From: CBDFHF01 sp965247565
Lineage (GTDB): Bacteria; Pseudomonadota; Gammaproteobacteria; Methylococcales; Methylomonadaceae
Direction: 5' to 3'
Assembly (NCBI GenBank): GCA_965247565.1
Contig: CBDFHF010000003.1
Coordinates: 1-64,000 of the forward strand
Length of the DNA stretch: 64,000 nucleotides
The translations under genes and the position numbers were made by a program. Positions within the stretch are counted from its first letter, which is position 1. Each line of letters starts with the position of its first letter. The notes beneath the pieces were generated by a model that worked only from the letters and a program-made list of their open reading frames with translations, did not search any database and had not been told where the DNA came from. Positions 54,242 through 63,472 of this stretch are shown piece by piece.

Positions 54242-55646
54242 AACCTTGCGCTACCCATGATGCCTCGTCACTTTCAGTATAGTCGGTTTCTACGCTTAGT
54301 TCGGCCATGCACTTTTCAATAAGCGACGTCGCGCAAGGGCTGTGCATATCTTCCGGAACCTGCTGGCCATCAGTAATAAAAGCCAAGGGTAAGTTTTGTT
54401 CGATAATCGCAGAAACTGCCGAACCGATAGTGACTGCTTCATCCAGCTTAGTCAAAATACTGGCTTGCGGATTGAAAACCTGGAACGCTTCAATAATCTC
54501 ATTCATGGCTTTGTATTCGGTAGCTGCTGACATGACGAGGTACGACTTAATCGCCAGATCACCCTGTTGCAACATATTTATTTGCTCGACCAGTTTCATA
54601 TTGCGTTGGCTCATACCGGCGGTATCAATTAATATCAAACGCTTGCCGGCAAAACTATGGATAAGATTACGCAGTTCAGCAACATTACTGGCTACCCGAA
54701 CAGGCACATCAAGAATTCGTCCGTAAGTATTTAATTGCTCATGCGCACCGATCCGATAATTATCAGTGGTAATCAACGCCACTTGTTTAGAGCCATGCTT
54801 TAAAATAAATTTAGCCGCTAATTTGGCAATCGTAGTGGTTTTGCCTACCCCGGTAGGTCCAACCAACGCCACGATGCCGCCGTTTTCCAACAAGTCATCC
54901 GTTTCAATCGGTAAAACATTGGCCAGCATGCCCCTGGCTTTTGCAAATGCCAGTGTGGCATCCGTTTGATTAGTTAAACGATTGGCAATTTTTATACTCA
55001 ATTTTTTCGAAATATTCATATCCGCCAAATAGTCCAACAACTGAGCCTTGACTGAGTTTGCCTGTGGATTTTGCGCCCAACTAATTTCCGATAATTTAGT
55101 ATCCAAAGCTGTTCTTAAGTACTTGAGCTCTTTACTCATTTCTATTAACAATGGATCCGAGCCCGTGGACAGCTTTTCCGGGCTTTTAAAATCTTGCATA
55201 GGTACTACTTTAGCCGCGGGTGGTTCTGGCTTTGTTGGTTTTGTGGGCGTTGCATCATAATTGCCACGCAGTTGTACCTTTTCCGCATAACCTAAATACT
55301 GGTCAAGATTGCGGCGCTGCGATTGTGGACGCTCTGGGAGAAATCCTTCCACATTTTGTTTTCTGGCGCTGGTTAAGATGTGCAAATGTTTTTTTTCTGC
55401 CTCGAAATCCGGCAAATCGGCTTTCTTGCTACTATCTTTAACCGGGGAGGCGGCAGGCTTTTTTTCGGGTGCCGGTTTTTGCAGTTTCTGGTGTATTAAT
55501 TGTTCATCAAAATCCCGAGCAGCAACGATTTCTACACCACCGTCAACGGCGCGGTTGGACATAATGACTGCATCCGCACCTAACTCGTCTTTCACCATTT
55601 TCATAGCTTGACGGATGTCTGCTGCAAAAAAACGTTTGATATTCAT
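54234..55646 (-). CDS. flhF: Flagellar GTPase FlhF
   Basis: FlhF is an SRP-type GTPase that places the flagellum at the cell pole. The 470 residues begin MNIKRFFAADIRQAMKMVKD, followed by a low-complexity linker, an N domain and a G domain with GPTGVGKTTTIAKLAA, TTDNYRIGAHEQL, LIDTAGMSQ and TKLDEA. Order flhA-flhF-flhG-fliA is as in other polar-flagellated gammaproteobacteria. Confidence 0.94.
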   Translation of the reverse strand: MNIKRFFAADIRQAMKMVKDELGADAVIMSNRAVDGGVEIVAARDFDEQLIHQKLQKPAPEKKPAASPVKDSSKKADLPDFEAEKKHLHILTSARKQNVEGFLPERPQSQRRNLDQYLGYAEKVQLRGNYDATPTKPTKPEPPAAKVVPMQDFKSPEKLSTGSDPLLIEMSKELKYLRTALDTKLSEISWAQNPQANSVKAQLLDYLADMNISKKLSIKIANRLTNQTDATLAFAKARGMLANVLPIETDDLLENGGIVALVGPTGVGKTTTIAKLAAKFILKHGSKQVALITTDNYRIGAHEQLNTYGRILDVPVRVASNVAELRNLIHSFAGKRLILIDTAGMSQRNMKLVEQINMLQQGDLAIKSYLVMSAATEYKAMNEIIEAFQVFNPQASILTKLDEAVTIGSAVSAIIEQNLPLAFITDGQQVPEDMHSPCATSLIEKCMAELSVETDYTESDEASWVAQGYA

Positions 55647-55663
55647 GGTATCGCCTCTGGTTA

Positions 55664-57757
55664 TTAAACACGTCGGCCTACTGTTGAAACCACTCTAACC
55701 TGCCGGTCAGCGGGGATCTCGTTGTAAGCCAGCACATGTAAACTGGAAATTGAATGGCGAACGAATCGGGATAACCAGGGCCGAATATAAGAAGACACCA
55801 ATAACACCGGCGCTTGACCTTCCATTTCCATTTTTTGTGCACTGTCTTGTAAGGAGGTGTGCATTTGTTCCGCTAACCCTGGTTCAATCCCGACACCGCT
55901 TTCGCCTGCCGTCTGTAAAGACTTATGCAATAGCTGTTCCAACTCATGATCCAAAGTAATAACCGGCAATTCATTTTGTATACCATTGATTTCGTAGATA
56001 ATTAATCGCCCTAATGAGGCTCGTACTGCTGAGGTAAGAATGTCGGGATCTTGACTCTTAACCCCATACTCCGCCAAAGTTTCGGCAATACTGCGCATAT
56101 CCCGAATGGGGACCCGTTCTTGCAACAAATTCTGCAATACTTTCACCAGCACGCCCAGCGGCAAGGTTTTTGGTACCAGATCCTCCACCAACTTAGGGGC
56201 TAACTTGGCCAAGTTATCCAGTATTTTTTGTGCTTCTTCATACCCAAATAACTCATGAGCGTGGGACTGAAGCAAATGACTAAGGTGCGTGGCAATAACG
56301 GTTCCCGGATCGACCACCGTATAACCTAAGGTTTGAGCATGATCTTTTTGATTAGGCTCTATCCAAAACGCTTCCAAACCAAAAGCCGGATCCTGACAAG
56401 GCTTACCTTTTATAGTGCCAAAAACCTGGCCAGGGTTAATCGCCATTTCCATATCCGGCATAATGTCTGCTTCGCCAACCGTCACCCCCATTAAAGAAAT
56501 GCGGTAAGAAGTTGGCGTTAAATCCAGATTGTCGCGAATATGAACCGATGGAATAAGAAAACCTAACTCCTGAGACAACTTTCTGCGTACGCCTTTGATG
56601 CGGGTCATTAGCTGCCCACCTTGGTTTTTATCAACCAACGGAATCAATCGATAACCGACTTCCAAGCCTACTACGTCCACCGGCATTACATCATCCCAGC
56701 CCAATTCTTTAACTTCCGGTGCCGCGGGTATTAAAGCCAACTCATTGCCAACGTCTACAAACTCATCTTTGTTATGACGCTTATCAATCATATAGGCGGA
56801 ACCACCCATCGCTGCTGCTAAAACAATAAATACCACATTCGGCATGCCCGGAATAACACCCAGCACACCAATTAATCCCGCGGTAATGTACAGGGCTTTA
56901 GGATTTTCAAATAATTGAGTACTGACCTGCTGGCCAATATTTTGGCTGTTACTGCCGACCTTAGTGACCACCAGTGCTGATGCAGTCGATAATAACAAGG
57001 AAGGAATTTGCGCCACCAAACCGTCGCCGATACTTAACAGCACATAAATCTCACCAGCTTTGGCAAAGCTTAAGCCATGTTGCAAAATACCGATGGTTAA
57101 GCCGCCGATGATATTTACAAATAAAATAATGATCCCAGCAATGGCATCGCCGCGTACAAATTTGCTGGCGCCGTCCATTGAACCGTAAAAATCTGCCTCG
57201 GTGGCGACTTCAACCCGACGGGCGCGCGCTTCATCCTGGGTAATCAACCCGGCATTCAAGTCGGCGTCAATTGCCATTTGTTTGCCCGGCATCGCATCCA
57301 AAGTAAACCGTGCGCCTACTTCAGCAACGCGCCCGGCACCTTTGGTAACCACCATAAAATTGATGACCACCAAAATGGCAAACACTACCAAACCCACCGC
57401 AAAGTTGCCGCCAATCACAAACGCACCGAAAGCCTCAATCACCTTACCGGCCGCATCGCCGCCATTGTGGCCTTCCAGTAAGACGATACGGGTTGAGGCT
57501 ACGTTTAAAGCCAGACGTAGTAAGGTCGCCAATAAAATGACGGTAGGAAAAGAGGCAAATTCCAGAGGTTTAAGCGTATAAATGACTACCAGTAAAATAA
57601 TGAGCGAAAAGGCAATGTTAAACGTAAAAAACAAATCCAGTACAAATCCAGGCAATGGCAAAATGATCATTGCCAACAGCATAATAACGGCTACCGGAGC
57701 ACCTAATTCGGCTTTACCGAGTAGTTTTAATGCGGAAGTTATCTTGCTGAAATCCAT
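55664..57757 (-). CDS. flhA: Flagellar export gate protein FlhA
   Basis: FlhA forms the nonameric ring of the flagellar type III export gate. The 697 residues start with about eight membrane segments, including LRLALNVASTRIVLL and the FHIPEP-family stretch AEVGARFTLDAMPGKQMAID, followed by a cytoplasmic domain that docks chaperone-substrate complexes. Length is normal. It lies 5 nt after flhB. Confidence 0.96.
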   Translation of the reverse strand: MDFSKITSALKLLGKAELGAPVAVIMLLAMIILPLPGFVLDLFFTFNIAFSLIILLVVIYTLKPLEFASFPTVILLATLLRLALNVASTRIVLLEGHNGGDAAGKVIEAFGAFVIGGNFAVGLVVFAILVVINFMVVTKGAGRVAEVGARFTLDAMPGKQMAIDADLNAGLITQDEARARRVEVATEADFYGSMDGASKFVRGDAIAGIIILFVNIIGGLTIGILQHGLSFAKAGEIYVLLSIGDGLVAQIPSLLLSTASALVVTKVGSNSQNIGQQVSTQLFENPKALYITAGLIGVLGVIPGMPNVVFIVLAAAMGGSAYMIDKRHNKDEFVDVGNELALIPAAPEVKELGWDDVMPVDVVGLEVGYRLIPLVDKNQGGQLMTRIKGVRRKLSQELGFLIPSVHIRDNLDLTPTSYRISLMGVTVGEADIMPDMEMAINPGQVFGTIKGKPCQDPAFGLEAFWIEPNQKDHAQTLGYTVVDPGTVIATHLSHLLQSHAHELFGYEEAQKILDNLAKLAPKLVEDLVPKTLPLGVLVKVLQNLLQERVPIRDMRSIAETLAEYGVKSQDPDILTSAVRASLGRLIIYEINGIQNELPVITLDHELEQLLHKSLQTAGESGVGIEPGLAEQMHTSLQDSAQKMEMEGQAPVLLVSSYIRPWLSRFVRHSISSLHVLAYNEIPADRQVRVVSTVGRRV

Positions 57758-57762
57758 GGCGG

Positions 57763-58893
57763 TTACTCTTGTCTGAAATCGTCGGGAACTTTAATATCCC
57801 TGGGTGGCAGTGGCTCATGCCAACGGTTTTTACGGGCGCTTTTTAATTGATAAATATAGGCCAATACCTGTGCCACTGCTAAATACAGCCCTTGAGGAAT
57901 TTCTTTATCCACATCCGTTGAAAAATACAATGCCCTGGCCAAAGGGGGGGACGCCATTAAGGGAACGTCAGCACCAATGGCAATATTACGAATCTGTGCG
58001 GCTATTAAATCCACACCTTTAGCAACCAGTTTGGGAGCGCCGTTGGCGTTTTGATCGTACTTGAGAGCTACCGCATAATGACTGGGATTAGTGACAATTA
58101 CGTCGGCTTTAGGCACTTCTGCCATCATTCGATTATTGGCCATCTCCATTTGCATACGTCGAATTCGGCCTTTGATTTCCGGACTTCCTTCCGATTCTTT
58201 CGTTTCGTCCTTGATTTCCTGCAGGGACATCTTTAATTGCTTGCTGTGATTCCAAAGTTGATAAGGCACATCAATCATCACCACAAACACCAGAGCCGCG
58301 CTAAGCAGCAAAAAACAGGTGCCAATGATATTTAAAGAATGGATGATAGCTTGATCCAAAGGCTCAGCATCGAGATCGCGCAGTTCAGTTAGATAGGTTT
58401 TGGATAGTAAAACAGCCACAAAAAAAACTAACAGTATTTTTAGCAAGGCTTTGAGCATCTCAACCAAGCCATTCATGGAAAACAGCTTGGGTAAACCTTT
58501 GATGGGATCCATTTTTTCGAACTTGGGTGACAGCGAATCCCAGCTAAATACCCAACCACCCAGGCTAATCGGCGTGATAATAGCGGCGACTACCAAAACC
58601 GCCAGAAATGGCGCTATCAACTGAAAACCGCCGGTAATAGTTTTTTTTAAATACAGGATTTGACTGTCTGGATCGAGCAGCACGGCTCGTGGTAATGAAA
58701 AGCAGGAGCGCATGATTTCCAGTAAGCCATGACCGATCTGCTCGCCGGTCAGCAGGAGTAAAGTCGCACTGGTAATCAACATCACAAAAGTGTTCAGTTC
58801 CCTGGAACGGGCAATCTGGCCTTTCTTTTTGGCATCGGCCAGCCGCTTACCGGTGGGTTCTTCGGTCTTTTCCTGTCCGGAATCTTCAGCCAT
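57763..58893 (-). CDS. flhB: Flagellar export switch protein FlhB
   Basis: FlhB sets export specificity. The 376-residue protein has DSGQEKTEEPTGKRL at its N terminus, four membrane segments and the self-cleavage site in VTNPSHYAVALKYD, an NPSH variant of the more usual NPTH. The essential Asn-Pro pair is kept. It sits 3 nt after fliR. Confidence 0.95.
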   Translation of the reverse strand: MAEDSGQEKTEEPTGKRLADAKKKGQIARSRELNTFVMLITSATLLLLTGEQIGHGLLEIMRSCFSLPRAVLLDPDSQILYLKKTITGGFQLIAPFLAVLVVAAIITPISLGGWVFSWDSLSPKFEKMDPIKGLPKLFSMNGLVEMLKALLKILLVFFVAVLLSKTYLTELRDLDAEPLDQAIIHSLNIIGTCFLLLSAALVFVVMIDVPYQLWNHSKQLKMSLQEIKDETKESEGSPEIKGRIRRMQMEMANNRMMAEVPKADVIVTNPSHYAVALKYDQNANGAPKLVAKGVDLIAAQIRNIAIGADVPLMASPPLARALYFSTDVDKEIPQGLYLAVAQVLAYIYQLKSARKNRWHEPLPPRDIKVPDDFRQE

Positions 58894-58896
58894 ACA

Positions 58897-59670
58897 TTAC
58901 AACCGTAACAACTTTTCGATTAATTCATACGCACCGGTTAGAAGGCCGGAGAACTGTTGCAAAGTATCGGGCAAAGTCATCCATATCAATAACAAACCCA
59001 GCGTCAACGTGACCGGAAAGCCCACCGAAAAAATCTGTAATTGCGGTGCAGCTCTCGCGGCCACACCGAAACAGACGTTGATCAATAACAGACTGGCAAT
59101 CAGCGGCAATGACAGTAGCAAACCACCAGCAAACATCCGAGCACTCCAGGCAATGATTGACCATATCCCGGTTTTATCAAGCCCATTCACACCGATTGGC
59201 AGGGAATTAAAACTATCCAGCAACATCTTGATCAATACTAGGTGCGCATCCATACTGAGAAAAATCAATGTGGTAGTCATCATATAAAACTGGGCAATGA
59301 CCGGCACTTGTTGCCCATTTTGTGGATCGACCATCACCGAGAATCCCAAACCCATACTCAGCGCAACACCTTGTCCAGCGAACACGACAGCGGCAAAGAC
59401 CATTTGCACAATAAAGCCGATTACCAAACCAATCAGCACTTGATGCAGTGCAATCATCAATCCGGTGTAACTGAACAGCTCCATCTCGGGCCATTTAGGT
59501 AGTAAAGGCGTTACTACTAAAGTGAGTGCGATCGCTAAAATCAGCCTGATTTTGACCGGAACAGCTTTAATACTAAACAGAGGCACAGAAACAAACATGG
59601 CGCTAATTCGCATCAACGGCACAATGAATGAGGTGGCGTAATTAAGAATTTCCGCTTCGGTAAAGTTCAA
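58897..59670 (-). CDS. fliR: Flagellar export protein FliR
   Basis: The 257-residue membrane protein of the export gate has about six hydrophobic segments, with RISAMFVSVPLFSIKAVPVK, i.e. RISAMFVSVPLF near the N terminus and GFSVMVDPQNGQQVPVIAQF in the middle (shown shortened: FSVMVDPQNGQQVP), both characteristic. Assembles with FliP and FliQ into the core export channel. It follows fliQ by 3 nt. Confidence 0.94.
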   Translation of the reverse strand: MNFTEAEILNYATSFIVPLMRISAMFVSVPLFSIKAVPVKIRLILAIALTLVVTPLLPKWPEMELFSYTGLMIALHQVLIGLVIGFIVQMVFAAVVFAGQGVALSMGLGFSVMVDPQNGQQVPVIAQFYMMTTTLIFLSMDAHLVLIKMLLDSFNSLPIGVNGLDKTGIWSIIAWSARMFAGGLLLSLPLIASLLLINVCFGVAARAAPQLQIFSVGFPVTLTLGLLLIWMTLPDTLQQFSGLLTGAYELIEKLLRL

Positions 59671-59673
59671 AGC

Positions 59674-59943
59674 TCAGCCAATGAGAGTAGGAATGTCTCT
59701 AACTAAATCGTGAAAATAATCCAGAAACATCTGTAGCATAGCCGGCCCCATAATCATCAGCACCAAGCCGATCACAAGTAGCTTGGGTACAAAACTCAAG
59801 GTAGCCTCGTTGATCTGAGTCGCCGCTTGAAACATTGCCACAATCAAGCCAACTAAAAGCGACGGAATCAGTACCGGAGCCGTCAGCTTAATCGCTACCA
59901 TCATGGCATCCTGCCCTACCATATAAACCGTTTCTGGAGTCAC
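59674..59943 (-). CDS. fliQ: Flagellar export protein FliQ
   Basis: The 89-residue protein has two membrane helices and the family features MTPETVYMVGQDAMM and LVGLIVAMFQAATQINEATL. It is part of the FliPQR export channel. Its stop lies 3 nt before the fliR start region. Confidence 0.95.
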   Translation of the reverse strand: MTPETVYMVGQDAMMVAIKLTAPVLIPSLLVGLIVAMFQAATQINEATLSFVPKLLVIGLVLMIMGPAMLQMFLDYFHDLVRDIPTLIG

Positions 59944-59964
59944 TTCCCTCTCCGCGTCGTTACG

Positions 59965-60723
59965 TTAAGCTGCATAAAAACTGGCCGCCAACATTTCCAT
60001 TACCAATGACCAACCATCGGCCAACACAAACAACATAATTTTAAATGGCAGAGACACTATCATAGGCGACAGCATCATCATGCCCATAGACATCAGCACG
60101 CTAGCCACAACCAAATCGATAATCAGAAACGGCAGAAAAATTAAAAAACCGATTTGAAACGCGGTTTTTAGCTCACTTGTGACATAGGCTGGCAGTAATA
60201 AAGAAAACGGTACCTCCTCAGCTGAATTCAAATCGGCTTTGCCAGAAATTCTGATGAACATTTCCAAATCCGATTCGCGGGTTTGCTTAAGCATGAATTG
60301 TTTAAATGGTTGTGTCGCATTAGCCAATGCTGTCGGCATATCGATTTTTTCTTCCAGATAAGGTTGCAGGGCATCTGAGTTCACTTTTTCAAAGACCGGC
60401 ATCATGATGAAAATGGTTAAGAACAGTGACAATCCCAATAACACCTGGTTGCTAGGTGCGGAGCCCGTACCTAAAGCCTGCCTGAGCAAACTCAATACAA
60501 TCATGATGCGAGTAAATGCGGTCATGCTCAATAACAGAGCCGGCAATAACGTTAGTAACGTCATTAAAGCCACAACCTGAATGGTTACGCTATAGGTCTG
60601 CCCACCTTGCTTGTTAGTGCTAACTGTTAATGCATCAATACCCGGCGCAGACCATGCCAGATTCGGCAAACACGCAACTAGAATAAAGCCGATGGCGAGC
60701 AAAATGATTCTGTGCTTAGTCAT
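59965..60723 (-). CDS. fliP: Flagellar export protein FliP
   Basis: The 252-residue protein has a cleavable signal peptide (ILLAIGFILVACLPNLAWSA) and four membrane segments. Family motifs are FTRIMIVLSLLRQALGTG, APSNQVLLGLSLFLT, and the C-terminal LPFKIMLFVLADGWSLVMEM. It forms the export channel with FliQ and FliR and overlaps fliO by 8 nt. Confidence 0.96.
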   Translation of the reverse strand: MTKHRIILLAIGFILVACLPNLAWSAPGIDALTVSTNKQGGQTYSVTIQVVALMTLLTLLPALLLSMTAFTRIMIVLSLLRQALGTGSAPSNQVLLGLSLFLTIFIMMPVFEKVNSDALQPYLEEKIDMPTALANATQPFKQFMLKQTRESDLEMFIRISGKADLNSAEEVPFSLLLPAYVTSELKTAFQIGFLIFLPFLIIDLVVASVLMSMGMMMLSPMIVSLPFKIMLFVLADGWSLVMEMLAASFYAA

Positions 60724-61159
60724 CTGAACGTGCCTTAATGGCTTGCATCAATTTTTGCGCGAACCCGTTTTCTAACAACGTAGCGCTGCCATCGTTCCTC
60801 AAACAATCGTCGCCTTCCAGTACATGCAAGGTCTGGATGCGTCCCGGCGTTACACCCAGGAGCAATTGTTTTTTGCCTACTTGCAGTAATACTACTTTTT
60901 CGCGCATACCTAAGCCGATACCCCCAACAACGCGCATTTTCTCTGAGCCATTAACCGCTGAGCCGTTTAATTTACGAAGCATGGCTACACATAACATAAA
61001 GACTGCCAACACGATTAACAGACCTAAACTCCAATTCATTACTGCGCCGGAAGCAACGGCAGGGAGAGATGTATTACCCGGTTCAGTAAATGATGCCGCC
61101 AATCCAACTGGCTGCCAGCTGAATAATAAGCAAACTGGAAGTATTTTGTACGCCATCAC
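60716..61159 (-). CDS. fliO: Flagellar assembly protein FliO
   Basis: The 147-residue protein has a signal peptide, one membrane helix (WSLGLLIVLAVFMLCVAMLR near 43-63) and a small cytoplasmic domain (MRVVGGIGLGMREKVVLLQV). FliO helps FliP assemble. It overlaps fliN by 4 nt. The family is poorly conserved, but position between fliN and fliP makes the call secure. Confidence 0.88.
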   Translation of the reverse strand: MMAYKILPVCLLFSWQPVGLAASFTEPGNTSLPAVASGAVMNWSLGLLIVLAVFMLCVAMLRKLNGSAVNGSEKMRVVGGIGLGMREKVVLLQVGKKQLLLGVTPGRIQTLHVLEGDDCLRNDGSATLLENGFAQKLMQAIKARSDD

Positions 61160-61533
61160 GCCAATCTTTTAACGCGCTCTGACGGGCTAATTACATCCGT
61201 CAGACGAATACCGAATTTATCATTGACTACCACGACTTCCCCATGTGCAACCAAGGTACCGTTAACCAGTACATCTAAAGGTTCACCGGCAAAACGATCC
61301 AACTCAACGACTGAACCTTGGTTGAGCTGTAACAGACTTCGAATATTAATCTGGGTGCGGCCTATTTCCATTGAAACAGTGACCGGCACATCTAAAATGA
61401 CATCCAAATTAACTTCATCTGAACCAGTACCAGATCCTTTTTTACTGTCGGTTACGTTCTCAAACTCTTCAAATTCTGCGGCTGCAAAGTCATCAAATGG
61501 GCTATCGGCTGGATCTTTGTTCTCTTCACTCAT
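61156..61533 (-). CDS. fliN: Flagellar switch protein FliN
   Basis: The 125-residue C-ring protein has an acidic N-terminal part and the SpoA domain: VDLDVPVTVSMEIGRT-like ILDVPVTVSMEIGRT, LLQLNQGSVVELDRFAGEP, VNGTLVAHGEVVVVNDKFG. It works with FliM and FliG in rotation switching. It lies 38 bp after fliM. Confidence 0.95.
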   Translation of the reverse strand: MSEENKDPADSPFDDFAAAEFEEFENVTDSKKGSGTGSDEVNLDVILDVPVTVSMEIGRTQINIRSLLQLNQGSVVELDRFAGEPLDVLVNGTLVAHGEVVVVNDKFGIRLTDVISPSERVKRLA

Positions 61534-61571
61534 AGTTTCTTCCGTTGGGTTGGGTGTTTCTAGCCATTAAC

Positions 61572-62573
61572 TTAATTAATTACTTTTTCAATAACTTGTA
61601 TTGCGTAGTTGCCGTCTGACACGCCTACTTTGCCTTCAAAAACCGGGATGCCTTGGGCTTTAAGAATGACGGTATCGGACATTTCAATGGGAATCACATC
61701 ACCTTTTTTCAAACGCATCACATCTCTGATGGGCATCGTTTTTTCTGCTAGCAAACTGTTCACGCTTACTTCTGCTCTGAATATTTCGTTACGCAAAGCG
61801 ATTTGCCAACCATCATCAACATCACCGCTATCGCTGCTAATCACATCCAATAAATCCCTAATCGGCTCTAACATGGCATACGGCATAGCAATGTTAATAT
61901 CACCACCCCCGCCTTCCAGTTCCACATGAATGGTAGAAATTACAATGATTTCCGCAGGGCCGATGATATTGGCAAAACGTGGATTAACCTCGGAGTTAAC
62001 ATATTCAAAGTTAAGTTCCATTACAGGCTTCCAAGCCTCTTTGAGATCTTTAAACAGCATATCGATAATGATGCGAATTACCCGCATCTCAGTTGGCGTA
62101 AACTCGCGACCTTCAACTTTATTGTGAAACAAACCGCCGCCGCCGAAAAAATTGTCCACTATGGTAAAAACCAACCGAGGCTCCATAACAATCAGGGCTT
62201 TACCACGCAACGGCAAGAACCGTACGATGGTCAAATTAGTCGGGACTAGCAAACCCTGTGTGTATTCAGAAAATTTTTGTACCTGAATACCGGAAATAAA
62301 AATTTCTGCTGAGCGTCGTAATAAATTAAATAGCGAAATCCGAAACAACCTGGAAAAACGCTCATTAACCATTTCCAGGGTCGGCATACGCCCACGCACA
62401 ATACGTTCCTGGCTAGTGAAATCATAGTTTCTGACAACACCGTCACCTTTAGTCGATTGTTCAAAACCATCATCAATCGCCGATGCATCAGTTTCTGTTT
62501 CAATATCACCAACATCAACACCGTTTAGAAGTGCATCAATTTCAGCTTGGGACAGTAAATCTGCAGTTGCCAT
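61572..62573 (-). CDS. fliM: Flagellar switch protein FliM
   Basis: The 333-residue C-ring protein starts MATADLLSQAEIDALLNGVD, the segment that binds CheY-P, then has the middle domain (LEMVNERFSRLFRISLFNLL) that contacts FliG and a C-terminal SpoA domain (LKKGDVIPIEM). An intact CheY-binding end implies chemotactic switching even though no che genes are in this window. It lies 3 nt after fliL. Confidence 0.96.
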   Translation of the reverse strand: MATADLLSQAEIDALLNGVDVGDIETETDASAIDDGFEQSTKGDGVVRNYDFTSQERIVRGRMPTLEMVNERFSRLFRISLFNLLRRSAEIFISGIQVQKFSEYTQGLLVPTNLTIVRFLPLRGKALIVMEPRLVFTIVDNFFGGGGLFHNKVEGREFTPTEMRVIRIIIDMLFKDLKEAWKPVMELNFEYVNSEVNPRFANIIGPAEIIVISTIHVELEGGGGDINIAMPYAMLEPIRDLLDVISSDSGDVDDGWQIALRNEIFRAEVSVNSLLAEKTMPIRDVMRLKKGDVIPIEMSDTVILKAQGIPVFEGKVGVSDGNYAIQVIEKVIN

Positions 62574-62576
62574 AAG

Positions 62577-63146
62577 TTATTGCATAACAAATGAAGTAAA
62601 GAACACCTCTTCTACGTGCGCTTTACCGATTTTTTTCTTTAAAATATCAATGATTGTCTTCAACATGGCCTCGCGCAATTTTTCCTTGCCTTCGCGATTT
62701 CTCATTTCATCTGGATTTTGCGAACCGATCAGCATCATCAAGTTATTTCGGATCATTGGCTCGTGTTTTTTTAATGCGGCCACTGCTTCCTCGTCTTCAG
62801 CCGATACGGATACGGATACGGATACCAGCTTAGCCGAAGAACCTTGCGGTAAGCTCACCACAAAAGGTTTACCCATATCGAAATAAACCATTTCTATCTT
62901 GCCACCATGCCCCTCTTCTGACCCTTCATGCTCGTCATCCGACTCTTTATCGCCATGAGCTTCATGGTCTTCTCCTTCAGCTTTGGCCCCATGCTCCCCC
63001 TCGGCTTTGGCGGGATCAGACTTTAAAAAATAGAATGCTGCACCCCCACCTCCTGCCAATAACACCAAAACCGCAACGATAATAATGATCAGCTTTTTTT
63101 TGGAAGATTTTTTTCCTTCCCCTTCTGCACTTTTAGCTTCTGACAT
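62577..63146 (-). CDS. fliL: Flagellar basal-body protein FliL
   Basis: The 189-residue protein supports stator function. It has a Lys/Ser N terminus, one membrane helix (LIIIIVAVLVLLAGGGGAAF near 19-38), a His/Glu/Asp-rich linker (about 50-82) and a periplasmic domain ending VEEVFFTSFVMQ. A hexanucleotide repeat at 62803-62826 encodes a run of Val-Ser pairs. It is first in the flagellar operon behind a sigma54-like promoter. Confidence 0.93.
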   Translation of the reverse strand: MSEAKSAEGEGKKSSKKKLIIIIVAVLVLLAGGGGAAFYFLKSDPAKAEGEHGAKAEGEDHEAHGDKESDDEHEGSEEGHGGKIEMVYFDMGKPFVVSLPQGSSAKLVSVSVSVSAEDEEAVAALKKHEPMIRNNLMMLIGSQNPDEMRNREGKEKLREAMLKTIIDILKKKIGKAHVEEVFFTSFVMQ

Positions 63147-63178
63147 CTCAAAAATCCTTTGTTTTTATAAGCAATGAA

Positions 63179-63192
63179 GCAATTTAAAGACC
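63179..63192 (-). promoter_or_regulatory. Sigma54-type promoter of the flagellar operon
   Basis: Read on the minus strand: GGTCTTTAAATTGC, GG-N10-GC with TTGC at -12. Expected transcription start near 63167, about 20 nt before the fliL ATG. Sigma54 control of fliL-type operons through a FleQ/FlrA regulator is known in polar-flagellated gammaproteobacteria. The rest of the gap 63147-63472 shows no other feature I can name. Confidence 0.55.
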
Positions 63193-63472
63193 ATAATTAA
63201 ATTACATTTTTAAAACAATGACATAAAAAATTAACCAGGAAATACGTCAATATTTTGTCGCGTTCGACCAACCAAGCATCTACTCTAAAATTAAGTATAG
63301 AAGAAGTGTGTCAAAAAACCTGCCATTGAGCACTAAAGCAATTTGGCGTTAGTACCAAAGAGTTCGTTCGACAAAAATAAAATTCAGGTTGGCAAAAATA
63401 CGAAACAACGCTTCGCCAAACGCAACGATCCGGTTATTATCCACGTTAGTCTTATTAACCTAGTGGGAGCTT

